Positions 42,299 through 50,407 of a DNA stretch of 64,000 bases are shown piece after piece. The stretch is from the NCBI RefSeq assembly GCF_900116515.1, contig NZ_FPBA01000002.1:453353-517352 (forward strand). Reading direction: 5' to 3'. The notes under the pieces were generated by a model. The model saw nothing but the letters and a program-made list of their open reading frames with translations. It was not told where the DNA came from and did no database searches. This DNA comes from Geodermatophilus amargosae. Lineage in GTDB: Bacteria > Actinomycetota > Actinomycetes > Mycobacteriales > Geodermatophilaceae. The number at the start of each line of letters is the position of its first letter. Within the stretch, counting starts at the first letter, position 1. A program made the translations under genes and the position numbers.

Positions 42299-43380
42299 TG
42301 AGCACCGAGACCCAGTCCCCCGTCCGGGTCACGAAGGAGCCGCCCAGCGGCTCGATCCGCCCGCGACGCCGGCTGCCCCGGTTCGCCGCGCTCGGGCTCT
42401 ACGTCGCCGGGATCGCGCTGGGTGCGCTGCTGTCGGCCCTCACCGGCTTCAGCATCGCCCTCACCGTGATCTACGGCGCGATCCTGGGCGCGCTGGCCGT
42501 GTACGTCGGGTCCCGGGTCGTCGAGGGCCGTCGCAAGGCCACCGACCGGCTCGTCACCGCGCTGGTCACCACGGCCTTCGCCGTGGCGATGGTGCCGCTC
42601 GTCTCGCTCGTCTACACCGTGCTCGACAAGGGCCTGGCGCGCTTCGACGGCGCGTTCTTCAGCAACTCGATGTTCCGGGTGGTCGGCGAGGGCGGCGGCG
42701 CCTACCACGCCATCCTCGGCACGGTGGTCATCACCGCGCTGGCCGCCGTCATCTCGGTGCCGATCGGCCTGCTCACCGCGATCTACCTCGTCGAGTACGG
42801 CTCCGGCCGGCTCAAGCGGGCGATCACGTTCTTCGTCGACGTCATGACCGGCATCCCGTCGATCGTGGCCGGTCTGTTCGCCTTCGCGCTGTTCACGCTG
42901 GTCTTCGGCAACGACGTCCGGCTCGGCGTCATGGGGGCCGTGGCGCTCTCGGTGCTGATGATCCCGGTCGTCGTGCGCTCCTGCGAGGAGGTCCTCAAGC
43001 TCGTCCCCAACGAGCTGCGCGAGGCCAGCTACGCCCTGGGCGTGCCGAAGTGGCGCACGGTCGTCAAGGTCGTCCTGCCGACCGCCGTCGCGGGGCTGGG
43101 CACCGGCATCACCCTGGCCGTCGCCCGCGTCGTGGGTGAGACCGCGCCGCTGCTGGTGACGGTGGGCCTGATCACCGGCACCAACCTCAACCCGTTCGAC
43201 GGACGGATGGCGACGCTGCCCGTGTTCGCCTTCTACCAGCTCACCCAGCCGGGCACCGCCACCCAGGCGTTCCTGGACCGGGCCTGGACGGCGGCGCTCG
43301 TCCTCATCATCCTGGTGATGGTCCTCAACGTCGTGGCCCGCCTGATCAGCCGTCTGTTCGCCCCCAAGACCGGTCGCTGA
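42298..43380 (+). CDS. pstA: Phosphate ABC permease PstA
   Basis: 360 residues. N-terminal two-helix extension (about 30-80) then the usual six helices, with EAA loop [20 protein letters not shown]. Longer than E. coli PstA (296) because of the extra N-terminal part, which is common in actinobacteria. Coupled to pstC by a one-base overlap. Confidence 0.95.
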   Translation: MSTETQSPVRVTKEPPSGSIRPRRRLPRFAALGLYVAGIALGALLSALTGFSIALTVIYGAILGALAVYVGSRVVEGRRKATDRLVTALVTTAFAVAMVPLVSLVYTVLDKGLARFDGAFFSNSMFRVVGEGGGAYHAILGTVVITALAAVISVPIGLLTAIYLVEYGSGRLKRAITFFVDVMTGIPSIVAGLFAFALFTLVFGNDVRLGVMGAVALSVLMIPVVVRSCEEVLKLVPNELREASYALGVPKWRTVVKVVLPTAVAGLGTGITLAVARVVGETAPLLVTVGLITGTNLNPFDGRMATLPVFAFYQLTQPGTATQAFLDRAWTAALVLIILVMVLNVVARLISRLFAPKTGR

Positions 43381-43408
43381 CCCGACCCCCGACCCGGAGG
43401 ATCTCCAC

Positions 43409-44188
43409 GTGGCCAAGCGCATCGAGGTCAGCGACCTCAACATCTACTACGGCAACTTCCTCGCCGTGGAGGGCGTCAACGTCTCCATCGAGCCGCGCAG
43501 CATCACCGCGCTGATCGGGCCGTCGGGCTGCGGGAAGTCGACCTTCCTGCGCTCGCTCAACCGCATGCACGAGGTCATCCCCGGCGCCCGCGTCGAGGGC
43601 AAGGTCGTCATGGACGGCCAGGACCTCTACGGCTCGGACACCGACCCGGTCGACGTCCGCCGGCAGATCGGCATGGTCTTCCAGCGGCCCAACCCGTTCC
43701 CGACGATGTCGATCTACGACAACGTCATCGCCGGCAACCGGCTCAACAGCAAGAAGATGAAGAAGTCCGAGGCCGACGACCTGGTCGAGCGCTCGCTGCG
43801 CGGCGCGAACCTGTGGAACGAGGTCAAGGACCGTCTCGACCGGCCCGGCTCGGGCCTGTCCGGTGGTCAGCAGCAGCGGCTGTGCATCGCCCGCGCGATC
43901 GCGGTCGAGCCCGACGTGCTGCTCATGGACGAGCCCTGCTCGGCCCTCGACCCCATCTCGACGCTCGCCATCGAGGACCTGATGGCCGAGCTGAAGGACC
44001 GCTTCACCATCGTGATCGTCACGCACAACATGCAGCAGGCGGCGCGGGTGAGCACGTCCACCGGCTTCTTCAACCTCAACGGGGTGGGTCAGCCCGGTCG
44101 GCTGATCGAGTTCAACCCGACCGAGAAGATCTTCAGCAACCCCGACCAGAAGGCCACCGAGGACTACATCTCGGGCCGCTTCGGCTGA
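43409..44188 (+). CDS. pstB: Phosphate ABC ATP-binding protein PstB
   Basis: 259 residues. Walker [11 protein letters not shown]-loop FQRPNPFP, signature LSGGQQQR, Walker B VLLMDEP, H-loop THN. GGAGG precedes GTG 43409. One oddity is [10 protein letters not shown] in place of the common SDxTAFF motif, which is a small change outside the catalytic core. Last gene of the pst operon; two hairpins follow. Confidence 0.96.
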   Translation: MAKRIEVSDLNIYYGNFLAVEGVNVSIEPRSITALIGPSGCGKSTFLRSLNRMHEVIPGARVEGKVVMDGQDLYGSDTDPVDVRRQIGMVFQRPNPFPTMSIYDNVIAGNRLNSKKMKKSEADDLVERSLRGANLWNEVKDRLDRPGSGLSGGQQQRLCIARAIAVEPDVLLMDEPCSALDPISTLAIEDLMAELKDRFTIVIVTHNMQQAARVSTSTGFFNLNGVGQPGRLIEFNPTEKIFSNPDQKATEDYISGRFG

Positions 44189-44192
44189 GTGA

Positions 44193-44252
44193 GGCCCCCC
44201 TGCAGGGGGGCCAGACGAGGGCCGCCGCGGGACTCCCGCGGCGGCCCTCGTC
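44193..44252 (+). terminator. Double terminator after pstB
   Basis: Hairpin 1: GGCCCCCC, loop TGCA, GGGGGGCC (44193-44212). Hairpin 2 (44214-44252): an 18-bp stem beginning GACGAGGGCCGCC, loop ACT. It also shields the convergent LCP gene. Confidence 0.8.
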
Positions 44253-44302
44253 GTCTGCAGAGCCGGTGTGGCGCGCGCCGCGTGTACACGCGAGGGCGCC
44301 GC

Positions 44303-46483
44303 TCAGCTGCAGCGGACGGGGCCCGCGCTGGTGGTGCGAGCCGCCGCGGTGGTGGTCTCGGCGGCCGGCGCCGGCGCCACGGCCGCAGCGGGAGCGGGGA
44401 CCTGGACCGGGACGACGCCGGAGTAGCCGGGGCCGAGCACCAGCTGCACGGTCTCGCCGATGGCGTCGCTGGGCTGCAGGACCGCGCCGGGGACGGCGGC
44501 GGCCACGGTGCGGGCCTGCTCGACGACCCCGGGCCCGTGGCGGACGACGGTCTGGTTGACCGTGCCGCGCTCGTTGCCGACCTCTCCCACCGTGAAGCCC
44601 TGCTGGCGCAGCAGGTCGCCCACGGTGCCGGCCAGCCCGCTGGTGGCGGTGGCGTTGAGGACGTCGACACGGACCGCGGCCGGTGCCACGGACAGCGGCT
44701 GCGCGGCCGGGCTCGCGGGCGCCTGCTCGGCGCCGGTGTCGACCGCGGGGCCCTCGGCGGCCGGGGCAGCGGCGGCAGCGGGATCCTCGAGGGGAGCCGT
44801 GGCGGCCGCGGCGACCGGGGCGGTCGGCTCGGCGGGAACGGCGCTGTCCTCGATGACGCCGTCGAACAGCGCGCGGGTGGCCGCGCCGTCGAGCAGCACG
44901 TACGCCTGGTCGCTGCCGGCCGGCACGTAGCCGACCTGCGCCACCGGCAGGCTGGCGCGCTGCACGGCGTCGCCCTCGAGGCCGCCGAGCGCGGAGGCCA
45001 GCGTGCGCAGGTCGCCGAGCGTCGTCTGCTCGTCGACGGTGAGGGCGTCCGCGGCGCGGGTCAGGAAGCGGGTGAGCTCGTAGGTGTTGGCGAGCGTCCC
45101 GACGGTCAGCGCCGAGCGCAGCGTGGCCGACAGCAGCTGCTGGCTCCGCTCGGCGGCGGCGACACCCGTGACGTCGGACCCGGCGTCCCCCGGCGCGAGG
45201 TAGCGGGTGGCCTGGGCGCCGGTCAGCTCCGAGGTGCCGGCCGGCAGCGGGGCGGCGGACGCGGCGTCGGCCGGGCCGGCGGTGGGCAGGCAGACGCTCA
45301 CCCCGCCGACGGCGTCGACCATGGCGGGCAGCCGGCCGAGGTCGACGGCGAGGTAGTGGTCGACGCGCAGCCCGGACATCTGCTGCACCGCGCGCACCAT
45401 GCACGCCGGGCCGCCGGCCAGCAGCGACGTCGCGAAGGCCTCGGACACCGGCTCACGCAGCGAGCCGTCGTCGGCCCGGCAGCCGGGGGTGTCGACCAGC
45501 GCGGTCGGCGGCACGCTGACCAGCACGGCGCGGTCCTCCCGGGCGGCCACGTGCACCAGCATCGTGGTCACCGACGCCGGGCCGTCGGTGCCGGGCAGGT
45601 CGGTGCCGACGACGAGGTAGGTGGTCGCACCCTCCTGCAACTGCAGGGCGATCACCTCCGGGCCCTCGGGGGCCAGCGCGCCGACGCGGGCGATGCTGCG
45701 GTCGACGTAGGCGTAGAGACCGGCGTGGTAGCCGACGACGAGGCCCAGCAGCACGCCGAGGACCACGGCGGCGCGGACGAGCCGCCGGCGTCCGGGGCTG
45801 CGCGGCGGGCGGTCGGCGAGCGGGCGCCGGGTGCTGCCGGCACCGGACATCGCCGGGCCGTCGAGGCCGGGGATCGGCGGGCGCGCGGGGCGGCCGGGCA
45901 GCGGCGGGACCGGCCGGGAGTACTGGACCCCGCCGGTGCCGGGCAGCGGCGGGACCGGTCGCGAGTACTGGAGCCCGGAGGCCGGGGTCCCGGGCAGCGG
46001 AGGCACCGGACCCGACCGGTGGACGGCCGGCAACGGCGGCACCGGGCCCGACCGGTGGACAGCCTGGTCGCGAGGCGTGCCGGGCAGCGGCGGCACCGGC
46101 TGGGGCCGGGCGGCCCCGCCGAGCGGGGGCAGCGGCGGGACGGGGGCGGAGCGCTGGACACCGGCCGCGGCGCCCGGGACCGGCGGCAGCCCGCGACGGG
46201 GACCGACGGAGTCCTCGAGCGCGGCGGCCGGGTCCGGCCGCTCCTGCCGGACCGCCTCCGGTGCGGCCGGTGCACCCGGCACGGGCGGGAGGGGGCCCCG
46301 GTGCGGGGGCAGCGACTCACCGGGCTCGAGCGGGATGGGCACCTCGCCGGTGCGCCGCGCGGCCCGGCGGCCCGTGGCGCCGCCCTGGCGGGCCAGCAGC
46401 TGCTCGACGGTCACCGGACCGGGCGCGCCGCGGCCCGCGCCCCGCCCGTCCCGCCCCCGCTCGTCCCCCACCGGTGTCGACAT
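44303..46483 (-). CDS. LytR-CpsA-Psr family protein with proline-rich repeats
   Basis: 726 residues from ATG 46483; an ATG at 46579 is an alternative. Order: a disordered cytoplasmic N-tail (1-230) with six PVPPLP repeats, a membrane helix (LVRAAVVLGVLLGLVVGY), an LCP domain (about 260-500; TTMLVHVAAREDRAVLVSVP), and a C-terminal LytR_C domain (VRVDVLNATATSGLAGTVGD). The Ala/Pro linkers are long. LCP enzymes attach polymers to peptidoglycan from lipid carriers. Possible -10 TATCGT at 46546-46551. Divergent from the repeat-rod gene. Confidence 0.85.
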   Translation of the reverse strand: MSTPVGDERGRDGRGAGRGAPGPVTVEQLLARQGGATGRRAARRTGEVPIPLEPGESLPPHRGPLPPVPGAPAAPEAVRQERPDPAAALEDSVGPRRGLPPVPGAAAGVQRSAPVPPLPPLGGAARPQPVPPLPGTPRDQAVHRSGPVPPLPAVHRSGPVPPLPGTPASGLQYSRPVPPLPGTGGVQYSRPVPPLPGRPARPPIPGLDGPAMSGAGSTRRPLADRPPRSPGRRRLVRAAVVLGVLLGLVVGYHAGLYAYVDRSIARVGALAPEGPEVIALQLQEGATTYLVVGTDLPGTDGPASVTTMLVHVAAREDRAVLVSVPPTALVDTPGCRADDGSLREPVSEAFATSLLAGGPACMVRAVQQMSGLRVDHYLAVDLGRLPAMVDAVGGVSVCLPTAGPADAASAAPLPAGTSELTGAQATRYLAPGDAGSDVTGVAAAERSQQLLSATLRSALTVGTLANTYELTRFLTRAADALTVDEQTTLGDLRTLASALGGLEGDAVQRASLPVAQVGYVPAGSDQAYVLLDGAATRALFDGVIEDSAVPAEPTAPVAAAATAPLEDPAAAAAPAAEGPAVDTGAEQAPASPAAQPLSVAPAAVRVDVLNATATSGLAGTVGDLLRQQGFTVGEVGNERGTVNQTVVRHGPGVVEQARTVAAAVPGAVLQPSDAIGETVQLVLGPGYSGVVPVQVPAPAAAVAPAPAAETTTAAARTTSAGPVRCS

Positions 46484-46671
46484 CCCATCGTCGTGGCGTG
46501 CCAAGCCGTCCGTGTCGTCGCGCGCTGCACGCGCGGCAGCACTCAACGATACGGCCGCAGGCCTCCGAGGACCGGTCATCCGCGACGTGACCCGCCGGAG
46601 GAGCCCGTCGCCCGGGCCCCCGTTCGGGCGGGAACCGGCTGCTCGGGGCGGCAGGGCACCCCGTCCGGACG

Positions 46672-46677
46672 TAGCGT
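46672..46677 (+). promoter_or_regulatory. -10 element (TAGCGT) of the repeat-rod gene
   Basis: TAGCGT ends six bases before GTG 46684, a leaderless start. Confidence 0.45.
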
Positions 46678-46683
46678 CGGCCC

Positions 46684-47685
46684 GTGAGACTCCCGTCGAT
46701 CCCCGGTCCGTCCGACGTCTTCACCGCCGTCGAGAGCCTGCGCGAGGGGGTCGCCGAGGCGCTCGCGCTGGTGCCCCGGGTGGCGGCGGCGGTGGGCCGG
46801 CTCGAGGGGCTGCTGGACCGGGCCGACGCCGTGGTGGGCCGCGCGGAGGGCCTGGTCGACCGGGTGGACGACGCGGTGACCGCACTGGACTCCACCCGCC
46901 GGCGCGCCGACACCCTCGTCGCCGGTGCCGGCTCCACGATCCAGGCGGCCGACCGGGCCATCTCCGCGGTGGGCGAGACCCAGCGGAGGGCCGACGACGC
47001 CATCGGCAACGTCGAGAAGACCCAGGAGCGCGCCGACACCGCGATCGGGAACGTCGAGCGGACCCAGCAGCGTGCCGACGGGGCCATCGGCGCCGTCGAG
47101 GCCACCCAGCAGAAGGCCGACGCCGCCATCGGCGCCGTCGAGGCGACCCAGCACAAGGCCGACGCCGCCATCGGCGCCGTCGAAGCGACCCAGCACAAGG
47201 CCGACGCCGCCATCGGCGCCGTGGAGGCCACCCAGCAGAAAGCCGACGCCGCCATCGGCGCCGTGGACGCCATCACCGACCGGGCGCAGGGGACGGTGGA
47301 GCGGGCCGAGGGCGCGGTCGGCGGGGCCGAGGGACTGGTCGGGCGGATCGACCCGCTGCTCGCCGGCTACGAGGAGCCGCTGGCCCGGCTGGTGCCGTCG
47401 GTGCGCCGGCTGGCCGAGACGCTGGAGCCGCACGAGGTCGAGGCCCTGGTCACCCTCGTCGACCGGCTGCCGACCCTGGTGACCCACCTGGACGAGAGCA
47501 TGATGCCGGTGCTCGAGTCCCTCGGCGACGTCGGCACCGACGTGCACGACCTGGTCGACACGATGCAGGACATCCGCGAGGTGGTGAAGGGCTTCCCCGG
47601 CTCGAAGCTCTTCCGGCGGCGCGGCCGGGAGGAGATCGCCGAGGACGGGAACGACGAGGGGGCCCAGGAGCGCACCGGCTCCTGA
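46684..47685 (+). CDS. Helical rod protein with 14-residue tandem repeats
   Basis: 333 residues. Head (about 1-94) and tail (about 215-333; LETLEPHEVEALVTLVDRLP, then DTMQDIREVVKGFPGSKLF) resemble actinobacterial proteins of unknown function. Between them residues 95-192 contain seven 14-residue units of the type AVEATQQKADAAIG, then a degraded eighth. Fourteen is two heptads, suggesting an extended coiled coil. No signal peptide or membrane segment. Ends with a basic-acidic tail (FRRRGREEIAED). Start is set by TAGCGT. Confidence 0.78.
   Translation: MRLPSIPGPSDVFTAVESLREGVAEALALVPRVAAAVGRLEGLLDRADAVVGRAEGLVDRVDDAVTALDSTRRRADTLVAGAGSTIQAADRAISAVGETQRRADDAIGNVEKTQERADTAIGNVERTQQRADGAIGAVEATQQKADAAIGAVEATQHKADAAIGAVEATQHKADAAIGAVEATQQKADAAIGAVDAITDRAQGTVERAEGAVGGAEGLVGRIDPLLAGYEEPLARLVPSVRRLAETLEPHEVEALVTLVDRLPTLVTHLDESMMPVLESLGDVGTDVHDLVDTMQDIREVVKGFPGSKLFRRRGREEIAEDGNDEGAQERTGS
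46966..47259 (+). repeat. Seven 42-bp coding tandem repeats
   Basis: Units start at 46966, 47008, 47050, 47092, 47134, 47176 and 47218. The last four differ from each other by only one to three bases, so were duplicated recently; the first three have diverged. The frame is kept. Confidence 0.95.
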
Positions 47686-47706
47686 GCCCCCTGCGGGTCC
47701 TGCTCG

Positions 47707-48138
47707 TCAGGTCTCGGTCGGGTACCCCAGCGCGCGGGCGACGTCGCCGATCCGCTCGTAGGTCTCGCCCTCGGGCAGCCGCTGGAGCTCCTCGACGATG
47801 GCGTCGGGCGCCCGGTGGTCGAGCGCGGCCTCGACCAGGCCGGGTCCGTCAGCGGGGAAGTCGGCCCGCACCAGCCAGCGCGCCAGTTCGGCACGGGCCA
47901 CGACGGCTTCCTCGGTCATCCCCACCGGGACCCCGCCCACCAGGGTGCCGGAGGGGTTGGCGGTGAGGTCGGGCTCGCCCTCGGCCACCGGCTCCACCTC
48001 GCGGAACTCCTCCGAGCGCGTGGCGTGCTCGGCCTTGAGCATCCCCTGGATCTCGTGCTCGAGTTCCTCGTCGAGCCGCGGGTTGTGCTTGGTGCTCCGC
48101 GACGACACACCGGCGAACCGGTCGTCCATCTCGCTCAT
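47707..48138 (-). CDS. DUF2795 domain protein
   Basis: 143 residues. Charged N-half; the C-terminal half has the DUF2795 pattern (RADFPADGPGLVEAALDHRA and then EELQRLPEGETYERIGDV). Often found with small stress-related genes. Ten bases separate it from the downstream small Tudor-like gene upstream on the strand, so the two are likely co-transcribed. Confidence 0.8.
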   Translation of the reverse strand: MSEMDDRFAGVSSRSTKHNPRLDEELEHEIQGMLKAEHATRSEEFREVEPVAEGEPDLTANPSGTLVGGVPVGMTEEAVVARAELARWLVRADFPADGPGLVEAALDHRAPDAIVEELQRLPEGETYERIGDVARALGYPTET

Positions 48139-48147
48139 GGGTTCCTC

Positions 48148-48357
48148 CTACTCCTTCTCGAGCGCGGACGGCTTGTGCACCGCCGTGTTGCCGCTCTTGT
48201 CGCTCTTGACCTCGTACTGGGGGTCGTCGGAGCTGGCCTTCACCTTCCGGCCCCCCGCCTCCGTCTCCTCCGTGATCTTCCTGGTGACGGTCCCCTCGGC
48301 CTTGCTGCCGTGGCTGTTCCAGGTGACGTGGTCACCCTTCTCCAGGTCATCGGCCAT
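48148..48357 (-). CDS. DUF2945 (hypervirulence-associated TUDOR-like) protein
   Basis: 69 residues: FEKGDHVTW-type start (LEKGDHVTWNSHGSKAEGTV), SH3/Tudor-like barrel, and a basic tail. ATG 48357 follows GGAGGT. First in the pair with the DUF2795 gene. No proven function. Confidence 0.85.
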   Translation of the reverse strand: MADDLEKGDHVTWNSHGSKAEGTVTRKITEETEAGGRKVKASSDDPQYEVKSDKSGNTAVHKPSALEKE

Positions 48358-48703
48358 CTGTCGGACCTCCGTGGTCTTCCGGCACGAGCATCGAGTCGTG
48401 CCTCCCCGGTGCCCGGGGTCCGTCGGGGACACACATGGGCGCGCCGGGGGGACGTACACGCCCACCGGGCGACGTAGATCACTCCCGCGGCAGGGTGCAT
48501 CACCCGCTCGTGCGGTGGCAGAACCGCCCCGCTCACGTAGCGTGGTCACCGACGGGGAGCGATCGGGCAAATCTGCTGCTGAGAGTCGAGCAGCAGTGAC
48601 GCTCAGTGAGGTGCCTCGTCCTCGATCGCCGGCCCGGTCGACCTCATTCCCCCGGGGTCGGCCGGGTCGGCCCCTGCCGCGCCCGGTCCCTACGCTCGCC
48701 GCC
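48358..48703. other. 346-bp intergenic region between divergent genes
   Basis: Holds no convincing gene. Features are: an inverted repeat GGCACGA/TCGTGCC (48379-48400) close to the DUF2945 gene, an 8-bp hairpin CTGCTGCT-GAGAGTCG-AGCAGCAG (48573-48596), a TAGCGT (about 48537), and TACGCT at 48691-48696, which serves the next gene. Confidence 0.4.
48691..48696 (+). promoter_or_regulatory. -10 element (TACGCT) of the siderophore reductase gene
   Basis: TACGCT lies seven bases before GTG 48704. Confidence 0.45.
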
Positions 48704-49546
48704 GTGACAGAACCCGCCGGCAGCCGGCCCCAGGGCGGCCCTCCCGTGGGGCGGCCCTCCGAGGGGGAGGCCCACCTCCCGGGCAGTCCCCGACCCGTCG
48801 ACGTCCTCACCGTCGTCTCGGTCGTCGAGGTCACGCCGTCGGTGCGCCGCGTCGTGCTCTCGGGGACGCCGGACGCCGTCGCCGCGACCGGGCCCACCGT
48901 CAACCTCCTGGTACCCCGGGTGGGCGATCCGGACCCGCGCTGGCCCGCCGTGGCGCGCGACGGGCGGATCGTCTGGCCGGCCGGGTCGCACGGCATCAGC
49001 CTGCGCAGCTACACCGCCCGCCGGCAGGACCCCGGTCGCGGGGAGGTGGACGTGGACTTCGTGCTGCACGGTGACGGACCGGCCGCCGCGTGGGCCGGCG
49101 CCGCGGCTCCCGGCGCCCTGCTCGGCGTGGCCGGCAGCGGCGCGCTGGGGGACCGTCCGGCCGGCACGCTGCTGCTCGCCGGGGACGAGACGGCGCTGCC
49201 GGCGATCAGCCGGATCCTGGCCGCGGCCGACCCGGCCTCGCGCGGCGTCGCCCTGGTCGAGGTGGCCGGCCCCGAGGAGGAGCAGACGCTCGCCCGGCCG
49301 CCGGGGGTCGAGGTGCGCTGGCTGCACCGCGGCGGCACGCCTCCGGGGGAGAGCACGCTGCTCGCCGACGCCGTCGCCGCGCTCGATCGCCCGGCCGGCG
49401 ACGACGTGTTCGCGTGGGTGGCCGCCGAGTCGGCCGCCGTGCGCGCGGTGCGGGCCGACCTGCGCAGCCGCTGGGGACTCACGCGCGCCCAGCACCACGC
49501 GATCGGCTACTGGCGGCGCGGCCGCGCCATGTCCCCCTCCGGCTGA
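48704..49546 (+). CDS. Siderophore-interacting protein (ferric-siderophore reductase)
   Basis: 280 residues. FAD-binding barrel with LRSYTARRQD (the R-x-Y-T flavin motif), an NAD-like half LLLAGDETALPAISRIL, and a SIP C-terminus RAQHHAIGYWRRGR. Frees iron by reducing ferric siderophores. The stop lies in a 16-bp perfect tandem duplication (49532-49563). Confidence 0.9.
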   Translation: MTEPAGSRPQGGPPVGRPSEGEAHLPGSPRPVDVLTVVSVVEVTPSVRRVVLSGTPDAVAATGPTVNLLVPRVGDPDPRWPAVARDGRIVWPAGSHGISLRSYTARRQDPGRGEVDVDFVLHGDGPAAAWAGAAAPGALLGVAGSGALGDRPAGTLLLAGDETALPAISRILAAADPASRGVALVEVAGPEEEQTLARPPGVEVRWLHRGGTPPGESTLLADAVAALDRPAGDDVFAWVAAESAAVRAVRADLRSRWGLTRAQHHAIGYWRRGRAMSPSG

Positions 49547-49563
49547 GTCCCCCTCCGGCTGAG
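49532..49563 (+). repeat. 16-bp tandem duplication over the stop codon
   Basis: TCCCCCTCCGGCTGAG occurs twice in a row, each copy holding Pro-Ser-Gly-stop. The first stop is used. Confidence 0.9.
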
Positions 49564-49582
49564 CCTCCCGGGGACGGTCACC

Positions 49583-49599
49583 CACAGGGAACTCACAGG
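49583..49599 (+). promoter_or_regulatory. CACAGG direct repeat, 11 bp apart, upstream of the response regulator
   Basis: CACAGG at 49583-49588 and 49594-49599. The 11-bp spacing fits side-by-side binding of OmpR-type domains; perhaps an autoregulatory site. Confidence 0.35.
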
Positions 49600-49642
49600 T
49601 GGCGTCCAGTGCGACTGCAGCCCCAGCGCGGATCCTGAGAGC

Positions 49643-50407
49643 ATGACCACAGCAGCCAGGCGTCCGACGGGAGTTGTCGTGACGGGAGCCCGCAGCGCTC
49701 GACCCTCCGCGCCGGAGGCGCGGCTCCTGGTGGTCGACGACGAGCCGAACATCCGCGAGCTGCTCTCCGCGAGCCTGCGCTACGCCGGGTTCGAGGTAGC
49801 GACGGCCGCCGACGGGCAGCAGGCGCTGGCCATGGCCTCGACCTTCCGCCCCGACCTGCTGGTGCTCGACGTCATGATGCCGGGCCTGGACGGCTTCGGC
49901 GTCGTCCGCCGCCTGCGGGAGAGCGGCCGGCACACGCCGGTGCTGTTCCTCACCGCGCGCGACGCGGCCGAGGACAAGGTCTCCGGGCTCACCCTCGGCG
50001 GCGACGACTACGTGACCAAGCCGTTCAGCCTCGACGAGGTCCTCGCGCGCATCCGGGCGGTGCTGCGCCGCAGCACCGGCCAGCAACGCGCCGCCGAGAC
50101 CAGCCGGCTCACCTTCGCCGACATCGAGCTCGACGAGGAGTCGCACGAGGTGGTCAAGGCCGGGCAGGTGGTCAGCCTGTCCCCCACCGAGTTCAAGCTG
50201 CTGCGCTACCTCATGGCCAACGCCGGGCGGGTGCTGTCGAAGGCGCAGATCCTCGACCACGTGTGGAACTACGACTTCAACGGCGAGGCCAACGTCGTCG
50301 AGTCCTACATCTCCTACCTGCGGCGTAAGGTGGACACCACCGAGCCGCGCCTGCTGCACACCATCCGCGGGGTGGGCTACACCCTGCGGCTGCCACGCGG
50401 CGCGTGA
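49643..50407 (+). CDS. OmpR-family response regulator
   Basis: 254 residues with a 26-residue disordered N-extension. Receiver: D32/D33 acidic pair, phospho-acceptor D76 (LVLDVMMPG), Lys in VTKPF. Winged helix ending GVGYTLRLP. Similar to MprA/TcrA regulators. Coupled to its kinase by GTGA overlap (50404-50407). Confidence 0.93.
   Translation: MTTAARRPTGVVVTGARSARPSAPEARLLVVDDEPNIRELLSASLRYAGFEVATAADGQQALAMASTFRPDLLVLDVMMPGLDGFGVVRRLRESGRHTPVLFLTARDAAEDKVSGLTLGGDDYVTKPFSLDEVLARIRAVLRRSTGQQRAAETSRLTFADIELDEESHEVVKAGQVVSLSPTEFKLLRYLMANAGRVLSKAQILDHVWNYDFNGEANVVESYISYLRRKVDTTEPRLLHTIRGVGYTLRLPRGA

Noticed and set aside
46966..47259. 42-bp repeats resembling a CRISPR array
   Set aside because: Repeats are contiguous with no spacers, keep the reading frame and code for a regular 14-residue unit.
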